Counted from the first letter of the stretch, positions 20,470-31,703 are shown. The stretch is DNA of 64,000 bases from Oreohelix idahoensis (GCA_024509875.1 JAMPIV010016269.1:62001-126000); one strand, 5' to 3'. A program made the numbers and translations. The notes: generated from the letters alone by a model not told the origin.

Positions 20470-22128
20470 GGATCTTTTCGAGGACTTCCTGGAATGTGAT
20501 ATGCCCGGACAGTCACGCTTAAGGGTCCAACAGTAATCTGCCATCATGTGGGCATCCCAAAGTCCCTGGTATCTCTCTTCCATTGTTTTTATATCTTGGT
20601 GAAATCTTTAACCTTGCTCCTCACTAAAGTCGCCAAGATTCTCCGGAAATAAATGTAAATGGTTATGGAGGTAGTGCAATTTTATGCTCATGTTGCATCC
20701 AAGTTGACAAAAACTCGACAGCATGTTTCCAACTAATTCAGAATAATTGTCTGCTTTAAAGTTACCCAGAAAGTTTTTCACAACTAAAACAAATGATGAC
20801 CAGGCTGTTCATGGAATCAATAAAATTTGGAAAGTTTATTAACTTTCTAATTTGAGGTCCATCAAAAATTCCAGCTTTAAGTTTGTCTAAGCTCAATTCT
20901 GGAAACTTTCTGCATAAGTAATTAAAACAGGTACCATCTTTGTTCAGTGCCTTAACAAATTGCTTCATCAAGCCAAGCTTTATATGTAATGGTGGCAGTA
21001 GAACTCTTTTTCGATCAATGAGAGGCTTATTGACAATATTTTGTTCTCCAACTTTAAATTCATCCCTCAACGGCCACTGTTTCTTTGTCCAGTGCATATC
21101 TTTTGCCCTGCTATCCCACAAACATATAAAGCATGGATATTTGGTGAATCCCATTTGCCGGCCAAGCAAGAAGTTCATCATTTTAAGATCTACACAAACC
21201 ATCCAGTTATGTTCTAAATACTTCAATTTTTCCTGAACTTTGCTTATTGTAGCATACTCCTCCTTCATTGTAGTAGAATGAGCAATTGGAATTGAGCCAT
21301 ATTTGTTACCATTGTGTAAGAGAACACCCTTCAAACTTCTTTTAGAGCTGTCAATGAAAAGTCGCCACTCATCTGGTGTATAACTTACACCATTTTGTTA
21401 ACAAGACCTCCTACATTAGTACAAAAAAACAAGGTTGTTTTCTTTACAAAAGAATGGAATAAAACCTTGCTCTCTGCTGCGATAAAATGTAACCTTTGTT
21501 TCAGCAGTCAGTAATTTTTTTTCTTTCAATCTTGAAGCCAAAAGTTCTGAAGATTCCTTGGAGAGATATAGATCTCGGATTAGATCATTTAGTTCAAGCT
21601 GGTCGAAGCGTTGAGCATCTGAAAAAATCATCTTCGAAATCACTATCACTGTCACATTCGTTCCACATGCCACTGCTGTCTCATCTTCTAGCAGGGAATC
21701 CGAAATCTGACAAAGTTGGAATTGGTATGTCATCTCTGTGTGGAACAGGTTGCCTAGTAGAATCTAAATCTGGATATTTCCCCTTTTTGTGATTTTTTCC
21801 ATTAATTCCCTTAATATTCACAACACAGAAATAACAGTCATCATAGTGGTTCTTAGGCTCTCTCCAAACCATTGGAATTCCAAATTTTAAACATTTTCTT
21901 TTCCCACAAGTCCACTGTTGCAGGTGTTCAACACATCTTTGCAAACAATATGAGGAGCCCAAGACTTGTCCTGGTCACCTAGTTTTACTTTAAAGTAAGC
22001 AAAGTATGCCTTTTTCACAAAAACAGTAATATGCTTCCTATGTTCTTCTTTGAAAGTGTACTCTCCACAAATATAACAAAATAAATGCGGTGAAAGAAAA
22101 CATGCTCTTCTTGAAGATGATGCCATTC
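20470..22128 (-). pseudogene. Frameshifted member of a multicopy invertebrate protein family, unknown function
   Basis: At least four minus-strand frames join in order: 22126-21887 (MASSSRRACFLSPHLFCYICG, a zinc-finger-like start with CYIC and H residues), 21962-21681 (CLKFGIPMVWREPKNHYDDC), 21733-21416 (REQGFIPFFCKENNLVF) and 21334-20762 (KGVLLHNGNKYGSIPIAHST, CVDLKMMNFLLGRQMGFTKY, CFICLWDSRAKDMHW, LPPLHIKLGLMKQFVKAL, AGIFDGPQIRKL). Decayed sequence to about 20470 gives ENLGDFSEEQ, RFHQDIKTMEERYQG and MMADYCW. I recognise this as a repeated protein type in arthropods, cnidarians and molluscs that behaves like a transposon product, but I cannot name its enzymatic class. Several Cys, His and Asp clusters are conserved. 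Indels and stops make this copy non-functional. Confidence 0.7.
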
Positions 22129-22429
22129 TCTGTTAGAAGTGTAATAAAATAAGTAGCATACTAACATGCATGCAGTGGCTTAAAATCTAAAAAAGGCAAT
22201 TCTGGGAAGATTCTTGGAAAACTGAAACTGAGAGTAAACAAGCAGTTTTCTTTTGTAAATGACTAGAGAGCAATAGTTTTTTTTTACATAGCCTTATATA
22301 GAAAATATTGTAATAATACAAAAATGTCTGTATCTCAAAAACTAGAGCTGCTACAGACAAGTAAATGTGATATCTGGATTGAGCAGGCCTCATTTATGTA
22401 CAATCAAGAGTAAAATGTTTGGCACCAAA

Positions 22430-22637
22430 AAAAAAATTTTTTTTTGTAGGGCTGTGTTATCGTTGAAAAATTTAGTTTCTTTGAAATATCATGGTTGGTG
22501 TTTAGGGTAGCAAGGCCATTCAAATGATCTTGTCCCATAGTTGAATAATAGTAGGTTTTTATTTCTTTCAGCACACTAAAAGTGCATTCGCTTGAAGTCA
22601 CTGACTCTATCGATATCTTAGGGCAGAAGTTAGTCAT
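22430..22637 (-). pseudogene. hAT transposase C-terminal dimerisation fragment
   Basis: The minus-strand frame contains SIESVTSSECTFSVLKEIKT and STMGQDHLNGLATLN, the conserved C-terminal hAT dimerisation motif (usual form: S..CERSFS.LK.IKT..RSTM...RL..LALL). The Arg of CERSFS is replaced and nothing upstream is recognisable, so this is an isolated relic. Confidence 0.75.
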
Positions 22638-22639
22638 AG

Positions 22640-23314
22640 GGAAACAGAAAACTCTTAGTCATTTATTAGAAACCTCTGTCTACTAGAGAGCATTCACCTT
22701 CTCTTCTTATCTTTATCTCGACAAGATATCTTCCTTTCTTAGCGAGCCAATTTCTAGAGACCTTCTCGACAACATTCCATAAGCCATCCTCATCATACTG
22801 TAGTGGTACAGCAATTGGTACCCCACCCAATATAACTGTATGACACCAACCTACATAGATGGAAATGTTCATTGATGTTGAGAAGCCAAAATACTGCCAT
22901 AAGATTATCACTGTCATCATAGAAGTCTCTAGGATAAAAAAGAAAGACTACCAAACCTCACCCCAACTAAAAAAAATTTGACCCAGGAGATGACTGATGA
23001 CAAATAGAACCCCATGGAATGTACGTAATTTTATACAGATGGATCTGTAGATGGGTATTAAAGAATAGAGGAGTTGACCTCTTTATTTGATTAAACAATG
23101 TGAGGATCATCTGTACCAACCAACTTCAAGGCAGAATCTATCATACTGCTGCAAGTTCTGAGAATACTTGTCAGATCAGAATAACAACCACTATCTGAGA
23201 TGGTGATCTTTAGCAACTGCAGATCACTACTGGCCTCAGTACAGAACACCAGAAATAGAACATGGTGCATGAGATCAGATCTAAGATTAACATCATCTAA
23301 AGATCATCACCGTT
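22640..23314. other. Unassigned stretch
   Basis: An open frame at 22920-22666 (minus) shows no recognisable domain. The rest has no coding signal. It borders the coding-free LTR element that starts at 23315. Confidence 0.4.
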
Positions 23315-24625
23315 TGTCGTGGTTGAGTTAAAGTGGTAGAGTATTTGTCGAGTTGGACAACAGTAGTGAAATCGACAAGGGATAGTGGACTAACAGAGTT
23401 ATAGATTACACTTTAGATAAGGTGTAAATAGGAGATGGACTTGAGACAACCTGGAAGAAGATTTATTCAAATGATCTCTCTCTCCAGGCCTCAACTCACT
23501 TTTATTGTCTAAGCATCTCCTGCTCTCAACTCTTTTCTCTTATCATACATAGAGATTATAGTAAAGAGCTAAAAATACAAATATGGATGGAAAGGTCGTG
23601 AACAGCGCATTAATAAATGTGTAAAATTTATTAAAGAAGAAAAAGCATGGAATTAATGCATATCATCACAACAACATAAAATTACATCAATACTCAAAAT
23701 ATTCATCAATAATCATATACACCAAAAACCACACACACAGATCACCATTCATAAAACCTGTAGAACACAGAGAGATGAAATAACTGAGTGTCAGCCCGTC
23801 CGTTTTCGGGACCAGATGAAATAGTCCGGACAGTGTGTTACTTGTAGATCCTTCGTGAGGGACTATGCCTACAAAACTGTCCTTGTTGGTACTATCATTG
23901 GTGATTCCTCCCTACTGGCGCGAGGTGGGCTGGGGGAACGCTGTTTATCTCCTGCTGACCAACTGAATGAACTTAGCGACAGCCTGTCCGCTTTCGGGGA
24001 CCAATGGAATAGCTCCAGTAAGTGGTTTCTTCGTATATATCCGCCATCGGTGATGGAATTAACCTGAATAAAATCACTGTATAGGCGCTATCGTTGGTGT
24101 CTTCCCCCTACTGGCGCGAGTGGGGCTGGAACTCTGTCCATAGATGGCTGCTCCTACGTGCGAAGTTCTACATAGACCCAGAAATAAACCATGGGACGAA
24201 GTCACTTGAGGACAATTGATCCCAAGGCATGCTTATCCGGCGCTAGAATTGGCTTTAAATCCGGTTTTGGCTGGTTGACTGTGGCTTGGCTGAGTGCCCC
24301 GTTTAGGCACAAAAAAGGCGGGTGATATGGAATTCTGCTATAGGCATGCTGGGCGGTTTTGAGATTTTGGAAGCCGCAATGCCCTGACTGGTAATCCAAT
24401 AGGCGAGTAGGAAACTACTACTGCCATAGACGTTTCAGATTGTTGCGTTGGCTCATTTCACAATGCGTGAGCTGAACTCCCGTGAGAGGGAAATGGCGTT
24501 GACAAAAGGTTGTTGTTCCAGGTATGGCTGTGACACTCGTGGGGCTAGATATCCTCAGAATCCCTCTAGATCGAAGAGACGGTGACATTCTTCGTCTGAC
24601 TGGAAACTAGACTAGCAATTCGGTA
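23315..24625 (-). repeat. 3' LTR of the coding-free element (1311 bp)
   Basis: It matches 25220-26717 closely except for one internal unit. It contains two diverged copies of a ~150-190 bp unit: the first begins near CAGCCCGTCCGTTTTCGGGACC, the second near CAGCCTGTCCGCTTTCGGGGACC, and each ends at CCTACTGGCGCGAG.TGGGCTG. The minus-strand LTR start reads TACCGAATTG, an unusual TA start rather than TG. Confidence 0.85.
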
Positions 24626-25199
24626 AGATAGCCCCCTTTTTTAAAGTGCGTGAAACACGAACTAAATGACAGTAATTTATCTTTTCCATCAATGTCCATT
24701 ACATGTCCTAGAACATCCTATAATCATAATACAAATTTGTTTCCAACTTCTGTCAGTACTTAGCTATTGGGAGGATTGGTTACTATCATTCAAATGAACA
24801 CCCTCCCTTGGTACAAATGCAAGCTAGTAACTGACTGTCTGTAGCTTCTTATCTCAGATTAAAGAGCTACTCCTGAAAAAATTAACCCTTAAAAAAAATT
24901 TTCTGACTTTTACAACAATAGTCGTCAGATTTGTCAACCAAAAACTCAGCAGTGGTACCATCAACCTTTACCAGCTGTCTCATGTGTAGCATGAACAATA
25001 AATGTAACTTAATATTTATGATTGCTGTGGAGTAAAACGCTGTTCAGACTTCCTGCCAAAAGAAATAGTTCGTTTTGTCTAGGGATATCGATTCCTATAA
25101 TCTGCCGAACACTAAACTCTAAGAATCAAGATAGAATCTTGTGAGAGATTCATCCTCGGATCGAGCACATATTAAGTGTCGTACTAGATGGGTTCTAGA

Positions 25200-25217
25200 A
25201 TCCCGGACGAGCCCCCA
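25200..25217 (-). promoter_or_regulatory. tRNA-Pro-type primer-binding site
   Basis: The minus strand reads TGGGGGCTCGTCCGGGAT, two bases (AT) inside the 5' LTR. All 18 bases equal the well-known primer site complementary to the 3' end of tRNA-Pro. Confidence 0.9.
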
Positions 25218-25219
25218 AT

Positions 25220-26717
25220 TGTCGTGGTTGAGTTAAAGTGGTAGAGTATTTGTCGAGTTGGACAACAGTAGTGAAATCGACAAGGGATAGTGGACTAACA
25301 GAGTTATAGATTACACTTTAGATAAGGTGTAAATAGGAGATGGACTTGAGACAACCTGGAAGAAGATTTATTCAAATGATCTCTCTCTCCAGGCCTCAAC
25401 TCACTTTTATTGTCTAAGCATCTCCTGCTCTCAACTCTTTTCTCTTATCATACATAGAGATTATAGTAAAGAGCTAAAAATACAAATATGGATGGAAAGG
25501 TCGTGAACAGCGCATTAATAAATGTGTAAAATTTATTAAAGAAGAAAAAGCATGGAATTAATGCATATCATCACAACAACATAAAATTACATCAATACTC
25601 AAAATATTCATCAATAATCATATTCACCAAAAACCACACACACAGATCACCATTCATAAAACCTGTAGAACACAGAGAGATGAAATAACTGAGTGTCAGC
25701 CCGTCCGTTTTCGGGACCAGATGAAATAGTCCGGACAGTGTGTTACTTGTAGATCCTTCGTGAGGGACTATGCCTACAAAACTGTCCTTGTTGGTACTAT
25801 CATTGGTGATTCCTCCCTACTGGCGCGAGGTGGGCTGGAAGACTCTAGTTACCTTCTGTTTACCAAAATGAATAAACTGCGATTCAGTCCGTCCGCTTTC
25901 GGGACCAGATGAAATAGTCCGGACAGTGTGTTACTTGTAGATCCTTCGTGAGGGACTATGCCTACAAAACTGTCCTTGTTGGTACTATCATTGGTGATTC
26001 CTCCCTACTGGCGTGAGGTGGGCTGGGGGACGCTGTTTATCTCCTGCTGACCAACTGAATGAACTTAGCGACAGCCTGTCCGCTTTCGGGGACCAATGGA
26101 ATAGCTCCAGTAAGTGGTTTCTTCGTATATATCCGCCATCGGTGATGGAATTAACCTGAATAAAATCACTGTATAGGCGCTATCGTTGGTGTCTTCCCCC
26201 TACTGGCGCGAGTGGGGCTGGAACTCTGTCCATAGATGGCTGCTCCTACGTGCGAAGTTCTACATAGACCCAGAAATAAACCATGGGACGAAGTCACTTG
26301 AGGACAATTGATCCCAAGGCATGCTTATCCGGCGCTAGAATTGGCTTTAAATCCGGTTTTGGCTGGTTGACTGTGGCTTGGCTGAGTGCCCCGTTTAGGC
26401 ACAAAAAAGGCGGGTGATATGGAATTCTGCTATAGGCATGCTGGGCGGTTTTGAGATTTTGGAAGCCGCAATGCCCTGACTGGTAATCCAATAGGCGAGT
26501 AGGAAACTACTACTGCCATAGACGTTTCAGATTGTTGCGTTGGCTCATTTCACAATGCGTGAGCTGAACTCCCGTGAGAGGGAAATGGCGTTGACAAAAG
26601 GTTGTTGTTCCAGGTATGGCTGTGACACTCGTGGGGCTAGATATCCTCAGAATCCCTCTAGATCGAAGAGATGGTGACATTCTTCGTCTGACTGGAAACT
26701 AGACTAGCAATTCGGTA
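25220..26717 (-). repeat. 5' LTR of the coding-free element (1498 bp)
   Basis: It is 187 bp longer than its partner because the GTCCG...TGGGCTG unit occurs once more: from about 25838, an extra near-identical unit with a short new lead (GACTCTAGTTACCTTCTG) precedes the second diverged unit. Otherwise only a few base differences are seen between the two LTRs. Confidence 0.85.
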
Positions 26718-28538
26718 TCCCCCTGAAACTGAGACCGAAAAGAGACACCCTTTTACATCAAGCAAATAATAAATCACACTAACTTTATACAGAAAGTTTC
26801 GCTCCACTATGGGATTAAATTTATTGTAGTTATTGCTATGATAGTTTAGGGCTGTCTTTAACCATGTCTCCTGTTCCTTAAAAATATCCATTATCAACAC
26901 GCGCCCGCATAGACTTAATATCTTTTGCACACCCAGGTACCTGTCAGTAACTGTTCTGACAGCAACAATCTACTCCTCTTCTCCCAATCTCAATATACAG
27001 GAAACCTAACCAGTAGTTACAGTTAAATGGATATGCTTATTCATCTTACAACATTAAATGAATTTACATAAACAGATTACAGCATGTGACATTACAAAAT
27101 AAGTAATATGTCCCTTTGGGAAAATATATTAATATTCCACACAATGAGTACAAAGAGAATGCAATGTTCTTGCTATAATAATACAATTGTGGCTGAATCA
27201 TAAGATATAATTATATCTATGCCTGGTGACTGCTTTCCGTGAAAGTTATAGACTAGTGCCTAGCCACACAAGTAAGCATAAAATGATTCTCCCTTGCCAC
27301 TAAAAATATCTATCAAAAAGGAATAAGTGACTATTTCCTATAATCCAGAGTTATTACCTGCATCTCACTATTCAGTTTTAAAGTGAACAATCCACACCTG
27401 ACATTATCTTACAGAAATGACAGTTAATTTTGCTGACTCTTAACCCAATGGTAAGCATTCGTGGACTGATTCTACGCCTAATATCTGTTATTGTAAGTTT
27501 AACATTTAACCCATGATAAACCGTAACAGTGTAAGCACCACTTAATAGGCCGTAGACAGCGCTACCTTATCACTGAATAAATTACTAGGAGAAGTCCTCA
27601 GAAATGAATTCACTTCCCTAACAGATATATATAAAAGCTAACATGAATCTAATATAATAATTATAAGATATGTTTACTCACCCCGAGAAAATGCCAAGAA
27701 ATAGGCCAAAAACATTTAGTTCTGTGTTAATGTTTGCCTTATTTCCATAATGGTCTATCTCGGGCCAGGAATCTTCTACGAGTGTGTTTGACGTAGTAAA
27801 ATTTCAAATCTTATAGCTTACAAAGGACGCTCCCCCCGGACACCTGCCTAACCTGACTCCACAGATGTATTGGCGTAATGCGTAATACCGGGTAATACAC
27901 AGGTCTTCAGAAGCAACAACTTTGCGAAAATTCCCCCAGAGAGACAATCATAATATATGTGCTCTTTGCTCATCTAAGGGCAAACAACAAAGGCTAGCAG
28001 CGGGTTTATCTCCCCCTGTTTCAAGGATGCATAATATTATGATCACTAGCAGCGTTCTGACGGCCAAACACCGGGACCCTTTCGCTCGTTCAAACACTTT
28101 ACGCGTAAGAGAAATTCTTCATATCAGGCCAGCGCCAGGTGCGTTTGATGTAATATTACCGCTGCACTGACCGTTTCTGACCAGTGGGGGATTTCCACTG
28201 AAAGCCTGAACGTAAACACCTCGGGTGGGGTTTGAGAAGGAGAAAATGAAAGAAAATGAGAATACAAATGATTAGGAAAACAAAACATTAAAATGGCAAA
28301 ATAAATTTCTGTCTACGTGACACCGTTGCTCTCCTGTAGTAACCCTTCTGGTCTGAAATCACAGGTACCGTGAGAGCTGATGCTTTATGTAGTGGAGCAA
28401 GTCGGTCATCGACTACCGTATCAAGATTCCAAAACCATCATCCACAACCAGTACAACTACTAATGGAAGAATGAAGGGGATATAGATGATAGATCTAACC
28501 CAATACTGCAGCTTCTTACACACCAGCAGACAGTTCTT
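26718..28538. other. Unassigned stretch
   Basis: About 1.8 kb with no supported gene, RNA or known repeat. The open frame at 27922-28170 has no recognisable domain. It is not a copy of the internal part of the neighbouring LTR element. Confidence 0.4.
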
Positions 28539-28664
28539 TTCTGTCTCCCAACTGGCCACTACAGATTACTAGTCCACTTCTGTCTCCCAACTGGCCACTA
28601 CAGATTACTAGTCCACTTCTGTCTTCCAACTGGCCACTACAGATTACAAGTCCACTTCTGTCAC
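28539..28664. repeat. 39-bp minisatellite, three units
   Basis: Unit TTCTGTCTCCCAACTGGCCA followed by CTACAGATTACTAGTCCAC starts at 28539, 28578 and 28617, with a 9-base partial at 28656. Units differ at two or three positions. Confidence 0.95.
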
Positions 28665-28690
28665 GCCATAATGTCTCATACTAATGAATA

Positions 28691-29052
28691 TCAATGTAGA
28701 ACTGAAATCAAGTTACCTGAACACATTCTCCACAACTGTCCAGTCCATGATGTCAATGTAGAAATCAAGTTCCCTGAACACATTCTCCACAACTGTTCAG
28801 TCCATGATGTCAATGTAGAACTGAAATCAAGTTCCCTGAACACATTCTCCACAACTGTCCAGTCCATGATGTCAATGTAGAAATCAAGTTCCCTGAACAC
28901 ATTCTCCACAACTGTTCAGTCCATGATGTCAATGTAGAACTGAAATCAAGTTCCCTGAACACATTCTCCACAACTGTCCAGTCCATGATGTCAATGTAGA
29001 ACTGAAATCAAGTTACCTGAACACAGTCTCCACAACTGCCCAGTCCATGATG
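28691..29052. repeat. 62/57-bp alternating minisatellite, six units
   Basis: Units begin TCAATGTAGAA at 28691, 28753, 28810, 28872, 28929 and 28991 with lengths 62, 57, 62, 57, 62, 62. The 57-bp form lacks ACTGA after GTAGA. The alternation shows a 119-bp dimer as the higher-order unit. GTTCAGTCC against GTCCAGTCC also alternates. Confidence 0.95.
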
Positions 29053-29226
29053 ACTATGATGCCAGACCTGGTATGAGGGTGCTGAGCTCAGACAAAAACT
29101 ATGGGGCTGCAGTACAGGACTGTAAAAGACTGGAATTCATCCTAGTGACAGGCCTTCAGATTTGGCATGACTAAAAACTAAACTCGGTAGGAGAATGTTA
29201 ACATAATTGACAAGCTTCACTTTCAT

Positions 29227-29590
29227 TTTTTTTTTCTTTTTTTTTTCGTACGCCCGCTAATACTCGAGGCGAAATCTCAGGTTATTATTTTTAATGTCTA
29301 ACCTGACATTGATTTTTACGTGAGTATCCTATTTTCTTGTACAGAGACAAGTGTCCCTCGCCATTCAGGCAGATACTTGCCGTTTTCGGAGGTACCCATT
29401 AGAGCTGAGTCAGCTCAGGAGCCACCAGTCCCTGGTCAATGACACTCCTTCAAATGTCCTCGCTAGGTCTCGAGTTAATCCAGTCCAAATCCCGGTCGAC
29501 GAAAAGTCCTCAAATGCCGTGGCCCGGGTTTGATCCTGAATCACCCGGTCACCAGAGCGGTGTTGTAACCACTACGCTAGCGCAGCTCCT
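29227..29590 (-). mobile_element. tRNA-derived SINE, family 2 (second complete copy)
   Basis: Reverse copy of the 17579-17919 SINE: an interrupted T-run and CGTACGCCCGCTAATACTCG on the left, and the A-box complement CCACTACGCTA near 29570 on the right. TTCACTTTCAT at 29216-29226 recurs at 29591-29601 as an 11-base target duplication. A small insertion (CGGTCGACGAAAAGTCCTC, about 29493) is absent from the other copy. Confidence 0.9.
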
Positions 29591-29796
29591 TTCACTTTCA
29601 TGACTTTTGTGTTTCCTTCAGATGGAACTTGTTGTAAAAAATCATATACTTACCACATGGATATAAGCTATCATAACTAAGATGAGGAGTCAGTTAATGT
29701 TACTTAATAAATTTACATTATGGTTATCAGATTGTGGCCATGTTTAAAATTGAAATGGTTTGTCTTAAACTTGAGTGTACAATATTTTGTTGCCAG

Positions 29797-29911
29797 GTAA
29801 ACACAGTGAAGACAGAGAGAAAAGATGAGAAGGAAGATGATGTTTCTCCAGTGAGGGAGGATAAGAAGATCAGTTTGACATTTGTTTGTCCTTCTGGAGA
29901 CAGTTTATTTG
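29797..29911 (+). CDS. Candidate host exon 2 (acidic, VKTE motif), 3' end expanded into a minisatellite
   Basis: An acceptor (TTTTGTTGCCAG) precedes 115 bases in phase 0: VNTVKTERKDEKEDDVSPV, then REDKKISLTFVCPSGDSLF, ending with one base before a GGTAAGATC donor (phase 1). It therefore joins in phase both to 18034-18106 before and to 31704-31780 after. The last 46 bases plus GT are the founder of the tandem array that follows, so each array unit repeats the exon's tail and its donor. No named domain. It may lie in the acidic linker of the zinc-finger protein. Confidence 0.45.
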
Positions 29912-30396
29912 GTAAGATCAGTTTGACATTTGTTTGTCCTTCTGGGGACAGTTTACTTGGTAAGATCAGTTTGACATTTGTTTGTCCTTCTGGGGACAGT
30001 TTAATTGGTAAGATCAGTTTGACATTTGTTTATCCTTCTGGTGACAGTTTACTTGGCAAGATCAGTTTCACATTTGTTTGTCCTACTTGGGACAGTTTAC
30101 TTGGTAAGATCAGTTTCACATTTGCTTGGGACAGTTTACTTGGTAAGATCAGTTTCACATTTGCTTGGGACAGTTTACTTGGTAAGATCAGTTTCACATT
30201 TGCTTGGGACAGTTTATTTGGTAAGATCAGTTTCACATTTGTTTGGGACAGTTTACTTGGTAAGATCAGTTTCACATTTGTTTGGGGCAGTTTACTTGGA
30301 AAGATCAGTTTCACATTTGTTTGTCCTACTGGTGACAGTTTACTTGGTAAGATCAGTTTCACATTTGTTTGTCCTACTGGGGAAAGATTACTTGGT
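29866..30396 (+). repeat. Coding 48/39-bp minisatellite carrying splice donors
   Basis: Twelve units: five of 48 bp, five of 39 bp, then two of 48 bp. Translated units are KISLTFVCPSGDSLLG and the shorter KISFTFAWDSLLG. Both lengths are multiples of three and no stop occurs, so the frame is open throughout. Nine of twelve unit borders keep GGTAAG and one keeps GGTAAT; two are changed to GGCAAG and GGAAAG. Confidence 0.93.
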
Positions 30397-30569
30397 AATA
30401 TTTCACTGCTTTTTTTTTTTTTTTTAACAAATGCAGTCTATTCTCAAAATGCTGTCACTTGAAACTAAAATATAACATACTATATATTGTTGATACACAC
30501 TTATTTAACCCTTTCCAGTCCAATTTGCCTAAAATCTTACCAGCCAATTTACCTAAAAGGGCCCGGCAA

Positions 30570-31080
30570 CAGGTTGCTTCTCTTCTCCATGTGTTTTTTT
30601 CATCTACCTCTGCCACTCTTTCCCTGTGGATACTAGAACAAGGACTGCCTCAATGTGTGTCCTATCCATCACCAGCATCTTCTTCTCAACTCTTGTTCCA
30701 CTGGCACTTGTCTGGTTCTTGTCAGCAATTCCACATTTGTGACTTTGTCATACCATTTGAGTCCTTCTATTATAAAAGTCTGTAGCTTTTTGGTTGTTGT
30801 TTTTATTGTTCTCCATGTCTCATAGCCATACAATAGGACTGACTTGACATTTAAGTTGAAGATTCTTATTTTAATGTTGGACCTGATTTCTCTTGACCTC
30901 CATATGTTTCCCAATGTAATGAAAAGCACCTCTTGCTTTTTGTATTCTTATTTTGATATCATTGTCTGTCCCTCCAACTTTGTCTATATTACCAAGTAAT
31001 GTGTATGATTCTACATCTTTTAGTGGTGTTTCAAGTACCTTATCTTAATTAATACTAAACAGGGCAAAGTTATCTTTCCT
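30570..31080 (-). mobile_element. LINE 3' fragment (RTE-like), third copy
   Basis: Read on the minus strand: GGTDNDIKIRIQKARG near 30950, then HMEVKRNQ, NLQLKCQ and VLLYGYETWRT (at about 30830), TRTRQVPVEQELRR, and decayed GRGR..THGEE near 30590. It matches the fragment at 1-710 region by region. Stops and frame changes make it inactive. Confidence 0.75.
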
Positions 31081-31119
31081 GCATATGATGTTATATAACT
31101 TTGTAAGAACTTAACTAAA

Positions 31120-31500
31120 TTAGGGTGGCATATAATCTGCACTCATGAAATATTTGAAAAATCTGTGATTGAATGAATATGAACTAAGCGTGTTTTTTTA
31201 GGTCATGTGGAAGATTATTCCACAGATGAGCAGCAGAAAAACGAAACTTTTCTTGATTAAGTCGAGCCTAGGCTTGGGCATGTGTAATTTATTTAAGCGC
31301 TGACTGTGCCTTCCGCTGTATTTGAAAATAGGCCACAGATATATTGGAGCATTCTGTGATAAGATTTTGTGAATAAATTTGGCTTTGTTGAAGAGAAAGC
31401 ACTTTCTTATTTGTTATATGTTAAGAGTTAAGATATGTATAGGGGTCTACACACTGTGTGAGGTTTTTGTCTGAAACTAGGAGCACTGCAAGTTTTTGTA
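31120..31500 (-). mobile_element. Jockey/CR1-group LINE RT C-terminal relic
   Basis: The minus strand encodes ILTLNI-QIRKCFLFNKAKF, ILSQNAPIYLWPIFKY, GRHSQRLNKLHMPKPRLDL and IKKSFVFLL in order. This is the typical end of such RTs (IR....F.Y...H.YNTR....L..P..R.....KSF...G...WN.LP). The frame is interrupted. The fragment is too short to link it to the LINE at 49200-53880. Confidence 0.5.
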
Positions 31501-31703
31501 ATGAATAGAGTCTTTTAAAATTGTCATTAGTGCAACATGATGATGTAAATAATCAAATACTGAATGTATATAGTGGCAGCTATTTTTTATTCCAGCAATC
31601 TTGCCAATCATAATAGTCCTAACTGATTGTAGAAATACATTAGAGAATAGGCCAGTATGTATGTCATCTTTAAAATGTATTATGTACTGTAATCATCGCC
31701 CAG

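Larger units (their letters stand above)
23315..26717 (-). mobile_element. Coding-free LTR retroelement with tRNA-Pro primer site
   Basis: Direct repeats 23315-24625 and 25220-26717 share the start TGTCGTGGTTGAG and end GCAATTCGGTA on the plus strand. Only 594 bp lie between them, with no gag or pol. Beside the right repeat is a perfect retroviral-type tRNA-Pro primer site (25200-25217), so the element runs on the minus strand and the right repeat is its 5' LTR. A purine tract (AAAAAAGGGGGC) lies at the inner edge of the left repeat. No matching target duplication is visible at the outer ends (CCGTT against TCCCC). It is a non-autonomous or deleted derivative. Confidence 0.85.

Noticed and set aside
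24202..26491. Identical 65-codon minus-strand frames at 24202-24399 and 26294-26491
   Set aside because: Both lie at the same place in the two LTRs of the coding-free element. The duplication is structural, and no domain or family match supports a gene.
28539..29052. CRISPR-like array of regularly spaced repeats
   Set aside because: Units are contiguous with no unique spacers, in a eukaryotic setting with introns and SINEs. It is a minisatellite.
30030..30362. Minus-strand open frame of 110 codons opposite the 48/39-bp array
   Set aside because: Same effect: a stop-free repeat read on the other strand. The plus frame has exon-like context; this one has none.
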